A DNA stretch of 12,981 nucleotides from SIG714 sp045629725 (GTDB taxonomy: Bacteria > Bacillota > Clostridia > Oscillospirales > CAG-272): positions 1 through 12,981 of the forward strand of contig JAZQRT010000065.1 of NCBI GenBank assembly GCA_045629725.1, in the 5' to 3' direction. Both the position numbers and the translations under genes were made by a program. How positions within the stretch are numbered: position 1 is the first letter of the stretch; each line of letters opens with the position of its first letter. Below, piece by piece: positions 6,051 to 12,531 of this stretch. The notes beneath the pieces were generated by a model. It was not told where the DNA came from. It made no database searches and saw only the letters and a list, made by a program, of their open reading frames with translations.

Positions 6051-6179
6051 TTAAAGCTTTTCCGCAATATCAAATATGAGTCTCTCCGTCTTTTCCCAAC
6101 CAAGACATGGGTCGGTAATAGATTTTCCGAAAATATGCTCCTCGGGCTTGCACGCGCCATCCTCAAGGTAGCTGGAAAT
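6051..6179 (-). pseudogene. aroF: C-terminal remnant of a class I DAHP synthase (AroF/G type)
   Basis: In the frame ending with TAA at 6053-6051 the minus strand encodes 42 residues, including SSYLEDGACKPEEHIFGKS and ITDPCLGWEKTERLIFDIAE. The block G-K-S-I-T-D-x-C-x-G-W-E matches the C-terminus of class I 3-deoxy-7-phosphoheptulonate synthases, the entry enzyme of the shikimate pathway. A stop (TGA, 6182-6180) sits directly before, and the 300 or so preceding residues are absent, so only the tail survives after a deletion. A second-best explanation, a distinct small protein, is unlikely given the exact family match. The stop is 10 nt from the GNAT start, as in an intact operon. Confidence 0.85.
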
Positions 6180-6226
6180 TCATTTGCATGGTTTTGTGCC
6201 TCGTTTCTTGGGCGATGATTTACAAT

Positions 6227-6257
6227 GATGGGATAGGGAGAATTCCCCTACCCCATC
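6227..6257 (-). terminator. hairpin behind the paaK-ACT operon, possible terminator
   Basis: GATGGGATAGGG (6227-6238) and CCCTACCCCATC (6246-6257) pair in 11 of 12 positions around a 7-nt loop, about 20 nt after the ACT-gene stop. There is no T-tract on either strand, so intrinsic termination would be weak; an mRNA-stabilising end is an alternative. Confidence 0.45.
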
Positions 6258-6277
6258 CTGCTATTCTTTGATGATAA

Positions 6278-6709
6278 TTATAATTTTTTGATATCAGCTT
6301 CAGTTATGATCTTGAATCCGGCATCCTTAAGAGCAACTTCTGCCACATCGTTATTCTCAACGCGGAGAACGACGTAAGCATGCTTTTCCGTACGCGCCAT
6401 AAATGCATAGAGGTACTCTACGTTAATATCGCCCTTATCAAGAACGCCAAGAGCTTCTGTGAGCTTTCCGGGCTCATCGCTGATCTTAACACCAACAACA
6501 TCAATGACCTTAATTAGAAATCCGTGCTCTGCAAGTACCTTTTCGGCAGATTCCTCATCGTTTACGATCATACGAAGAATTCCGAAATCCTGAGTTTCCG
6601 CAATTGAAAGTGCGCGGAGGTTGATATTATTGTGAGAAAGGATATCGGTTACCTCAACCACTGTTCCCTTCTTATTCTGAACGAATACTGTTAACTGTTT
6701 AATAGCCAT
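6278..6709 (-). CDS. double ACT-domain protein (amino-acid-binding regulator partner of PaaK)
   Basis: Encodes 143 residues made of two ACT domains: about 4-66 (IKQLTVFVQNKKGTVVEVTDIL start, DFGILRMIV strand) and 70-136 (VVGVKISDEPGKLTEALGVL, then EYLYAFMARTEKHAYVVLRV). The N-x-x-G-x-[LV] turn that begins ACT ligand sites is seen as QNKKGTV and SDEPGKL. No catalytic domain is attached. Stand-alone double ACT proteins of this type are commonly encoded next to phenylacetate-CoA ligase genes in anaerobes and are thought to sense an amino acid, plausibly phenylalanine or another aromatic one (inference). The start has AAAGGAG 8 nt upstream, and the paaK stop lies 15 nt before, so the two genes are one operon under the T-box leader at 8100-8382. 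Confidence 0.93.
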   Translation of the reverse strand: MAIKQLTVFVQNKKGTVVEVTDILSHNNINLRALSIAETQDFGILRMIVNDEESAEKVLAEHGFLIKVIDVVGVKISDEPGKLTEALGVLDKGDINVEYLYAFMARTEKHAYVVLRVENNDVAEVALKDAGFKIITEADIKKL

Positions 6710-6724
6710 TGTAATTCTCCTTTC

Positions 6725-8035
6725 TTATATCAGCTTACGCTTATCAATAACACGAACTGCCTTACCCTCGCTTCTTGCAATGCTCTTGGGCGGAACAAGA
6801 TGTACGGAGGGATTGATTCCAAGCATTATCTTTATTGCATTCGCAAGGGATTTCTCCATTGCCATTACCTCGCCGACCTTATCTGTGAACTTATCGGGAG
6901 TCATTTCAACGTTAACGTCAAAGGTATCGTTGTTCTTTACTCTGTCAACAACTATCTGATAGTTGGGCTCGTATCCTTCCTTCAGAAGCACTGTTTCGAT
7001 CTGGCTTGGGAATACGTTTACTCCGCGAATGATGAGCATATCGTCTGTTCTTCCCATGGGCTTTGCCATCTTTATAAGTGTACGTCCGCAGGAGCACTTC
7101 TTTCTGGAAAGAACGCATATATCACGGGTACGGTAACGAAGAAGCGGGAACGCTTCCTTGTCAAGGGATGTAAATACAAGCTCACCCTTGCTTCCCTCGG
7201 GAAGAACCTCACCTGTTTCGGGGTCGATGATCTCCGCAAAGAAGTGGTCCTCGTTTACGTGCATACCTGTATGCTCGCTGCATTCAAAGGCTACGCCGGG
7301 ACCTGATGTTTCGGTAAGACCGTAAATATCGTATGCCTTGATGCCAAGGGATTTCTCTATGCCCTGACGCATTTCCTCTGTCCAGGGCTCTGCTCCGAAG
7401 ATACCTGCCTTGGGCGGAATATCCTCGGGCTTATATCCCATTTCCTTGAGTGATTCTCCGATATACGCCGCATAGGAGGGTGTGCAGCAAAGAATCGTTG
7501 CCTGAAGGTCTGTCATAAACTGTATCTGACGCTCGGTATTACCCGATGAAAGAGGAAGTGTAAGGCAACCAACCTTATGGGATCCGCCGTTAAGTCCGGC
7601 CCCCCCTGTGAAAAGTCCGTAACCATACGCAACCTGACATACGTCCTTCTTTGTTCCGCCAACCGCAACGATAGCGCGTGCGCAGCAATCCTCCCAAAGG
7701 TCTATATCCTTTTGTGTGTAGAAAGCAACGACTCTGCGTCCCGTTGTTCCCGAGGTTGACTGAATTCTGACACAATCCTCAAGGGGCTTTGCAAGAAGTC
7801 CGTAGGGGTACGCGTCGCGAAGATCCGCTTTTGTAAGGAACGGAAGCTTATAAAGATCGTCAATGCTCTTGATGTCATCGGGTGTAACACCCTTTTTGTC
7901 CATAAGATCCTTGTAATAGGGTACGTTTTCATAAACGTGCTTGACCTGCTTTATAAGTTTTTCCGATTGGAGAGCCTTCATTTCCTCTCTCGGCATTGTT
8001 TCAAATTCTTTTTGGAAGTAGTTTTGCTGTGCCAT
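6725..8035 (-). CDS. paaK: phenylacetate-CoA ligase
   Basis: Encodes 436 residues, the standard PaaK length. It activates phenylacetate or another arylacetate with ATP and CoA to the acyl-CoA plus AMP and PPi. The adenylate-forming motifs are intact: P-loop STSGTTGR at 93-100, GAEPWTEEMR at 214-223, YGLTETSGPG at 238-247, YRTRD at 301-305, and the hinge/C-terminal entry GRTDDMLIIRGVNVFPSQIE at 328-347. The CSCGRT segment (314-319) is usual for anaerobic PaaK proteins. Start: ATG at 8035 preceded by AAAGGATC. It is followed after 15 nt by the ACT gene. A T-box leader with a probable Phe specifier controls it, which suggests a role in phenylalanine supply (phenylacetyl-CoA to phenylpyruvate by a ferredoxin-dependent oxidoreductase encoded elsewhere) and not in phenylacetate breakdown. 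Confidence 0.95.
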   Translation of the reverse strand: MAQQNYFQKEFETMPREEMKALQSEKLIKQVKHVYENVPYYKDLMDKKGVTPDDIKSIDDLYKLPFLTKADLRDAYPYGLLAKPLEDCVRIQSTSGTTGRRVVAFYTQKDIDLWEDCCARAIVAVGGTKKDVCQVAYGYGLFTGGAGLNGGSHKVGCLTLPLSSGNTERQIQFMTDLQATILCCTPSYAAYIGESLKEMGYKPEDIPPKAGIFGAEPWTEEMRQGIEKSLGIKAYDIYGLTETSGPGVAFECSEHTGMHVNEDHFFAEIIDPETGEVLPEGSKGELVFTSLDKEAFPLLRYRTRDICVLSRKKCSCGRTLIKMAKPMGRTDDMLIIRGVNVFPSQIETVLLKEGYEPNYQIVVDRVKNNDTFDVNVEMTPDKFTDKVGEVMAMEKSLANAIKIMLGINPSVHLVPPKSIARSEGKAVRVIDKRKLI

Positions 8036-8099
8036 TTTTTTGATCCTTTCTGTTTTTTGAGCCGTTGCTCAGTTTTTTGTTTGCTCGGTGTAAAGAAAC

Positions 8100-8382
8100 A
8101 ATAGAAAAGTCCTCTGCATCCGAAAAGAATACAGAGGACGAGAAATCTTAATCCCGTGGTACCACCTCAGTTTGCCTCCACCTCACGGTGAGGGCCTTTT
8201 CAGGTACTGACATACCCAAGTTCTGTGACGGGAACACCCGTTGCATCCTACTACGGATCTCTCCGATTCAGCGCACTGCTAACAGAATGAATTCGAGAAG
8301 GACGCCACCCTTGCCTCGCACCAACCGGCAATTCTCTGAACGGCTCTTTCCAACCTACTGGTTTCTGATCCTCGCATTTGTT
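8100..8382 (-). ncRNA. T-box leader (tRNA-sensing riboswitch), probable Phe specifier
   Basis: On the minus strand the conserved T-box GAGGTGGTACCACGGG lies at 8168-8153; its TGGT bulge would pair with the ACCA end of uncharged tRNA. Stem I shows the specifier-loop AGTAG motif (8359-8355), the distal AGAGA bulge (8336-8332) and the GGTTGGTGCGAGGC apical region (8326-8313). Helix CAGAA (8367-8363) with TTCTG (8287-8283) closes the specifier loop, whose 3' side reads GAATTCA; TTC at 8291-8289 followed by A is the expected place for the codon, giving phenylalanine. A stem III hairpin ACGGG-TGTT-CCCGT lies at about 8242-8229. The terminator follows at 8139-8105. No Trp (TGG) or Tyr (TAC/TAT) codon lies in the specifier position. 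It occupies the whole gene-free stretch 8036-8448. Confidence 0.9.
8105..8139 (-). terminator. T-box-controlled terminator upstream of paaK
   Basis: On the minus strand GTCCTCTG (8139-8132) pairs with CAGAGGAC (8116-8109), extended inward by weaker pairs around TTTTC, followed by TTTT (8108-8105). The T-box sequence just upstream would form the competing antiterminator when uncharged tRNA binds. Confidence 0.88.
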
Positions 8383-8388
8383 GTGAGT

Positions 8389-8417
8389 ATTGTATCACAC
8401 TAAAGTACTAAAGTCAA
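8389..8417 (-). promoter_or_regulatory. sigma-A promoter of the T-box/paaK operon
   Basis: Minus-strand TTGACT (8417-8412), a 17-nt spacer and TACAAT (8394-8389). Transcription starts near 8382, just before stem I of the T-box. Confidence 0.82.
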
Positions 8418-8448
8418 TAACTTTTGAAAAAAATTTTCATTTGTTTTT

Positions 8449-9006
8449 TTAATTGTTTTCTTTGTAGCAAGAGAATATCTCCTCTGCCCTTTCCTCATCT
8501 TTTGCCTTTTTCTTTGTTATAAGGCTGACAAGAGGAACAACTACAAGGGAAACTGCCATTGCGCAAACGCCCATATCGGGGGATTTGGCAGCTGCCGCAC
8601 TGAATCCCGAATTAAGTGATATCACAAGCGTTGCTCCGCCAAGTATCAGACGCGAGGTGCTTCCTATAAGGTATGCTCCGCAACCGATAACGATACAGAA
8701 AATGGTGGAGATAATGGTTCCGCGCTTTATAGCTCCTTTATCCTTGATGGCATAGAATTTACCTATCATTTGAGGAAGTCCCCACGTACCAAAGCTTGTG
8801 AGCATGATATTTACACAAAGGAATTTGAATGCCGATCCGCCAAATATATTCGTAAGCTGCTCACCTGTGGTGGGGTTTGGATCTCCGGGAAGGGATTCAA
8901 AGCTTCCGAGATTTTCAATAAGTCCTGTAAGTCCGCCGACTGAGTCATGTGAAAGAACTGCAACTACAAGGCAAACAACGCCTACGAGCATTATTCTGTC
9001 TTGAAT
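8449..9006 (-). pseudogene. sodium:solute symporter (SSS, PutP-like) remnant, truncated and internally deleted
   Basis: About 186 codons remain of a gene that normally encodes about 500 residues. The preserved start IQDRIMLVGVVCLVVAV matches the middle membrane segment of SSS symporters, and TSFGTWGLPQMIGKFYAIKD is the strong family signature that lies near the centre of the full protein. After IGSTSRL the frame jumps directly to a C-terminal segment (ILGGATLVISL, then VVPLVSLITKK and the tail EEIFSCY), skipping the conserved S-x-S segments between. A stop (9009-9007) directly precedes the remnant. Sodium-driven uptake of proline or a similar solute would be lost. The reading frame is still open across the internal join, so the deletion was in-frame or recent; a shortened but expressed membrane peptide cannot be excluded. 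No ribosome binding site precedes the ATG at 8991. Confidence 0.8.
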
Positions 9007-9023
9007 TTATCTCTTAAAAATAT

Positions 9024-9053
9024 TTTACAAAAGATATATCTCGGGCATACTAT
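9024..9053 (+). promoter_or_regulatory. possible sigma-A promoter of the DUF421 gene
   Basis: TTTACA (9024-9029), 18 nt, then TACTAT (9048-9053). A moderate match about 42 nt before the start codon; the symporter remnant ends just next to it. Confidence 0.45.
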
Positions 9054-9094
9054 ATTGGCACAAAACAATACGTCATAAAAATTCGGAGATTATT

Positions 9095-9772
9095 ATGGAT
9101 ATTATAAAGGTCATATTAACAACACTTTTATCGGTCACGTCTCTTTTTTTGATCGCAAAGATCATGGGACACAAGCAGGTCTCCCAGCTTGACTTTTTTG
9201 ACTACATCTGCGGCATTACCATCGGTTCTATTGCCGCCGAGCTTGCAACAGAGCTTGAAGAACCGGAAAAGCCCCTTATTGCTCTTATCATTTACGGCGG
9301 TGTATCGATCCTCTTAAGTCTGCTCACCCACAAATTTCCAAGGTCGAGAAAATTCATAAACGGCACTCCCACCATATTGATGTCGGATGGAAAAATATTC
9401 CGAGAAAATTTGAAGAAAGCAAAGCTTGACCTTTCCGAGTTCATGCTCCTATGCCGTGAAGCAGGTTATTTTGACCTTAGTGAGATACAAATTGCCATCT
9501 TTGAGCACAACGGCAAGCTCTCCGTCATGCCTAAAAGCGCCTGCCGTCCTCTTACCCCCGAGGACGTTAATATTGTTGTGCCAAACGCTCGAATCGGTAC
9601 TGAGATAATTATGGACGGACGGGTGATGGGAGAAAATCTTGTAAGACTCGGAAGAAATGAAAAATGGCTGGAAACCCTCCTCAAATCACAGGGCTACAAA
9701 TCTCCGCGTGAGATATTTCTCGGTATTTATTGCCAAGCAGATGACAGTCTTTCTCTTTATCCGAAATTATGA
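9095..9772 (+). CDS. DUF421 domain membrane protein (YetF-like)
   Basis: Encodes 225 residues, the usual length for the DUF421/YetF family. Three N-terminal membrane segments lie at about 2-22, 33-50 and 60-78. A cytoplasmic region follows with the family motifs RKFINGTPTILMSDGKI (85-101) and SEFMLLCREAGYFDLSEIQIAIFEHNGKLSV (114-144). The latter is the conserved L-R-x-x-G-[YI]-x-D-[LI]-x-E-[IV] segment. Molecular function is not established for the family; B. subtilis relatives affect the spore or cell envelope, which fits a membrane location but gives no activity. CGGAG lies 6 nt before the ATG. The four-helix gene follows 72 nt downstream without a terminator between, and DUF421 genes are often next to such small genes in Clostridia. 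Confidence 0.92.
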   Translation: MDIIKVILTTLLSVTSLFLIAKIMGHKQVSQLDFFDYICGITIGSIAAELATELEEPEKPLIALIIYGGVSILLSLLTHKFPRSRKFINGTPTILMSDGKIFRENLKKAKLDLSEFMLLCREAGYFDLSEIQIAIFEHNGKLSVMPKSACRPLTPEDVNIVVPNARIGTEIIMDGRVMGENLVRLGRNEKWLETLLKSQGYKSPREIFLGIYCQADDSLSLYPKL

Positions 9773-9844
9773 AAAAAACATATTGAATTTTTTACGGATC
9801 ACTTGTCAATAATACTCATAAAACACAGAAAGGAAACTAATAAT

Positions 9845-10279
9845 ATGATCGAACAAGACACCGTAAAACTACTCCGCGAATGTGATGCGGGAATAAAAAT
9901 GGGGATATCCTCCATTGATGACGTACTTCCCTACGTAAAGAGCGACTCCCTAAAAAAATATTTATCCGATTGTAAAAACGAACACAATAAGCTGAACACG
10001 GAGATCGAGGGGCTTCTTGACAGATACCATGATGACGGCAAGAACCCTAATCCCATCGCCAAAAGTATGTCTTGGTTGAAAACAGGGGTAAAGCTCGGAA
10101 TAAATGAGTCTGACGGTACTATTGCCGACCTTATGACCGATGGATGCAATATGGGTGTAAAATCCCTCAACCGCTACCTCAACCAGTACGAAGCTGCTGA
10201 CGAGGTTTCCAAGGATATCACCAAACGCCTTATCAACCTTGAAGAAAAGCTCACCACGGATATCAGGGGATATTTATAA
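9845..10279 (+). CDS. four-helix (ferritin-like, DUF2383-type) protein
   Basis: Encodes 144 residues predicted to be nearly all alpha-helix, in four blocks: about 1-30 (MIEQDTVKLLRECDAGIKMG), 34-62, 71-112 (PIAKSMSWLKT...GCNMGVKSLNRYLNQY) and 117-143. Acidic and His positions such as C13-D14, E46-H47 and D104-free turns are not arranged in a full E-x-x-H di-iron set that I can confirm, so metal binding is open. It resembles the small conserved clostridial proteins annotated as PA2169/DUF2383-type four-helix bundles; function unknown. The frame is open to a TTG at 9803, but AAAGGA lies about 10 nt before the ATG at 9845 and the family begins here. It is probably co-transcribed with the DUF421 gene and ends at the terminator 10322-10348. 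Confidence 0.75.
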   Translation: MIEQDTVKLLRECDAGIKMGISSIDDVLPYVKSDSLKKYLSDCKNEHNKLNTEIEGLLDRYHDDGKNPNPIAKSMSWLKTGVKLGINESDGTIADLMTDGCNMGVKSLNRYLNQYEAADEVSKDITKRLINLEEKLTTDIRGYL

Positions 10280-10321
10280 TAGGCGTTTTTTGTAAGGCTT
10301 TCTACCGCATATAAATATTAC

Positions 10322-10356
10322 CCCCCGACAGAATTTTCCTGTCGGGGGTTCTTATT
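10322..10356 (+). terminator. Rho-independent terminator after the DUF421/four-helix operon
   Basis: CCCCCGACAG (10322-10331) and CTGTCGGGGG (10339-10348) pair perfectly (10 bp) around AATTTTC, followed by TTCTTATTCT. It lies 43 nt after the four-helix gene stop. Confidence 0.87.
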
Positions 10357-10384
10357 CTGACAAACGAATTTAAATTTCATACCT

Positions 10385-10718
10385 TTATTCTTCTGCATAT
10401 AATTCGTCATAATACCAACATATCGGGTTTTCATGGATGTATTTGGATATTTTATCATAATCGCTCCGGTCGCGTATGATGTGATCGTAAAATCCCCGTT
10501 GCCATATGTTTCCACCGTATTCTTTATTGCAAAACCATTTGAATGTCGATACAAAATGCGGTACGAATGAGGTTTGCCTTGTAGAGCCGAGATATAATCT
10601 GCCGCCTTTTGTCTGTGCAGATTGTTATAAAACATGCACCTGTTGTGTTGTAATCAAACTCATTTAATCCAATTTGCTTCCTTTTCGGCAACTCATTTTC
10701 ATTATTCATTATTATCAC
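10385..10718 (-). pseudogene. decayed REP-associated tyrosine transposase (RAYT, Y1/HUH family)
   Basis: Two parts of one transposase are seen in different minus-strand frames. The N-terminal part (10718 to about 10600) reads KRKQIGLNEFDYNTTGACFI then TICTDKRRQ, the conserved opening of TnpA-REP proteins. The C-terminal part, ending with TAA at 10387-10385, reads FKWFCNKEYGGNIWQRGFYD then HIIRDRSDYDKISKYIHENP, the typical W-Q-R-x-[FY]-x-D-H-I-I-R-x-x-x-D-Y...Y-I-x-x-N-P ending. The middle, with the H-x-H metal site (the usual IMPNHxH block), is missing and the frame is broken near the join, so it cannot act. Full-length relatives have about 180-220 residues. No flanking REP palindromes or direct repeats are recognised with certainty. 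Confidence 0.85.
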
Positions 10719-10732
10719 CCATCACGTCATAT

Positions 10733-10767
10733 AACAAAATCGGCAGAAAGAAAAGTCCTTCTGCCGA
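10733..10767 (-). terminator. Rho-independent terminator of the aconitase X operon
   Basis: Minus-strand arms TCGGCAGAA (10767-10759) and TTCTGCCGA (10748-10740) pair perfectly around a 10-nt loop and are followed by TTTTGTT. It begins 27 nt after the stop of the aconitase X small-subunit gene. Confidence 0.87.
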
Positions 10768-10793
10768 AAAGTTTAATTATAAATTTATCTGAA

Positions 10794-11237
10794 TCATTCA
10801 ACCACTACCGTGCCGTCCGGCTTTACGGTTACGGTCATTCCTTCCTTGACATATTCAAGGAACTCATCGCCAAGAGAGTCGATAACGGGCATTTTTGCGT
10901 TATCAAGCCACACGTCCGCAAGTATAGCACCTGCCGCCGCAAGTGAATCAATGGGCTTTGAAAAGAGCATGCACGCAGGCTGACGGTTCATTGAGCACGC
11001 ACAGTAAAGAACGAGTCCTCCCGTGGTTGAACCGATAGTCTGAGGAAGGCACAGAGCCTTACCTGCCATCTGCTTACCAAAAAGGTCCTTATTGTTCTGA
11101 TCTGAGCAGGTTGCGCTCTTATCGCCAAACTGCAAAGCCTTTTGGAATGATGCAAGGGTATTGAGTCCCTCATGGGATACCACTGCCTCGGCACTTACCG
11201 TACCCTCGGCTATTACTCTGCCTTTAAATTCCTTCAT
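10794..11237 (-). CDS. aconitase X small subunit (swivelling domain, DUF126)
   Basis: Encodes 147 residues. It matches the swivel domain that forms the small subunit of split aconitase X enzymes: a beta-rich N-terminus (FKGRVIAEGTVSAEAVVS), the active-site block LCLPQTIGSTTGGLVLYCAC (62-81), with the conserved P-x-x-I-G-S-x-x-G holding the catalytic serine region, and a C-terminal VIDSLGDEF...KEGMTVTVKPDGTV segment. The subunit works only with the large catalytic subunit encoded upstream, with which it overlaps by ATGA. Known AcnX enzymes dehydrate cis-3-hydroxy-L-proline (bacterial) or phosphomevalonate (archaeal); which substrate applies cannot be read here. AAGGGAGGAAACGGCAA precedes the start as a good ribosome binding site. 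It is the last gene of the operon. Confidence 0.92.
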   Translation of the reverse strand: MKEFKGRVIAEGTVSAEAVVSHEGLNTLASFQKALQFGDKSATCSDQNNKDLFGKQMAGKALCLPQTIGSTTGGLVLYCACSMNRQPACMLFSKPIDSLAAAGAILADVWLDNAKMPVIDSLGDEFLEYVKEGMTVTVKPDGTVVVE

Positions 11238-12514
11238 TTGCCGTTTCCTCCCTTCGTGATCTGTTCAAGTATTTCATCGTCTGTATAGTATCTTGCCGTC
11301 GTATATGTACGAAGCTTATTGCTTGAGGTAATTACAGGCATCTTACCCGAAAGGGGATTATTCATATACATAAGGGGGCAGATATATGACGTGATAACAC
11401 CCGTAGCCTTAAGTCTTTGAGCATACTCTGTGTTTTCAAATTCCTTGAGGACAGCGGGGGCTGCTGTGAATACTGTGGGGATAACCACCTTCTTCTTGCC
11501 CGATGCCTTGAGTCCTGCTTCCACCTTGTCTGTCCAGTCCTTAAGCTGCTGGAGTGACATATGGGGACATCCCATAAAGCAAAGCTTCGGCTTTGCCGCA
11601 AGGTCCTTCCACATAATTGGATACTCTTTGTAAACTCTTTCAAGCTCCTCATCATCAATAACGTAGGTCTTTACGTTATCTGTAAGAAGCGCCATTCCCT
11701 GCTCCTTTGCCTCGGGGGTGAGTTTGTCAATATGATAAAGTCCCACCGCTCCGTTTGATGCCGTTGCCGCACCAAAGTCCTTGAGATAGGTCTTTGTTGC
11801 ATCATCAAGCTCTGTTCCGAGCCACTTGTCAAGACCGACGATATAGGGCACTTCCTCCATTACCTTCATTCCGATGGCAGAACCGAGAAGCTGTGCCTCG
11901 GGCTTTTTGGTGGTCCTTATCTCAATTATCCAAGTTGCGCGTCTGCCCTCATCGGTAAGAAGTCCGAAATACGGAACGTAGCCAACGACCGACCCCATGA
12001 TATCCATAATGCCCGAGTTTCTGTTACATCTTGCGCCAAGCACGGAGTTTGCATAAACCACCGCCGAGGATTCCGCCCATGAAAGCACCTCTCCCTTCTT
12101 CGGCACGTTGCCAACCTCGTCCATATAGCAGGTACAAGTGAAGGCATCCTTTTCCATAAGACCGAGCTTTGTAAGCTGAGCTTCATAGAAGTCCTGACGG
12201 GAGTACATAAAGTTCTTGAAAATGAAATTCTGCAAAAGGTTTGCGGGTACTTTTTTATCAAGAGGACGGGGGTCAACTGAGAAGGTCTGCTTTGACACGT
12301 CCCCCGACTCGATAAGCTGATTCATAAGATCGTATACGGGACCGAGCGCTTTAAGTCCGAAGGAGGTTACAAGGTGGTTATGCTTCCCCGTTACGGGAAC
12401 CATTTTTTCAGCACCGAAGACCTCTCCGTATTTGATAAGAGTTTTCATGACCTTGGCAAGAGTTTCGCCCTGCTCGCCGTCAAGTATCCCTTGCTGTTCT
12501 TTTGTAAGTAACAT
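11234..12514 (-). CDS. aconitase X large (catalytic) subunit, DUF521
   Basis: Encodes 426 residues from the ATG at 12514, chosen because AAGGAGAT lies just upstream (5 nt spacing) and because the family starts at MLLTKEQQGILDGEQGE. The frame stays open to 12556, but that extension overlaps the upstream gene. Three cysteines expected to bind the iron-sulfur cluster are seen: Cys163 in GARCNRNSG, Cys316 in CFMGCPHMS and Cys379 in SYICPLMYM. Substrate-site motifs TGKHNHLV (42-49), FSVDPRPLD (78-86) and AESSAVVYANSVLGARCNR (147-165) are conserved. The enzyme is a hydro-lyase. The neighbouring FAD oxidoreductase suggests that the dehydrated product is then reduced, as cis-3-hydroxyproline is turned into pyrroline-2-carboxylate and then proline; this is inference. 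Intact, no odd residues noted. Confidence 0.94.
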   Translation of the reverse strand: MLLTKEQQGILDGEQGETLAKVMKTLIKYGEVFGAEKMVPVTGKHNHLVTSFGLKALGPVYDLMNQLIESGDVSKQTFSVDPRPLDKKVPANLLQNFIFKNFMYSRQDFYEAQLTKLGLMEKDAFTCTCYMDEVGNVPKKGEVLSWAESSAVVYANSVLGARCNRNSGIMDIMGSVVGYVPYFGLLTDEGRRATWIIEIRTTKKPEAQLLGSAIGMKVMEEVPYIVGLDKWLGTELDDATKTYLKDFGAATASNGAVGLYHIDKLTPEAKEQGMALLTDNVKTYVIDDEELERVYKEYPIMWKDLAAKPKLCFMGCPHMSLQQLKDWTDKVEAGLKASGKKKVVIPTVFTAAPAVLKEFENTEYAQRLKATGVITSYICPLMYMNNPLSGKMPVITSSNKLRTYTTARYYTDDEILEQITKGGNGK

Positions 12515-12531
12515 CTTTATCTCCTTCCTCA

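Noticed and set aside
6041..6166. N-terminal extension of the minus-strand GNAT to 6166
   Set aside because: The stretch encodes the DAHP synthase tail in another frame, and a GGTGA site sits before the ATG at 6040.
6800..7306. 168-residue plus-strand ORF inside paaK
   Set aside because: Shadow of a well-supported gene on the other strand, without recognisable product.
9803..9844. TTG start of the four-helix protein
   Set aside because: The added residues do not resemble the family, and AAAGGA precedes the ATG at 9845.
10318..10635. 105-residue minus-strand ORF
   Set aside because: It is the wrong frame of the transposase remnant and runs into the terminator at 10322-10348.
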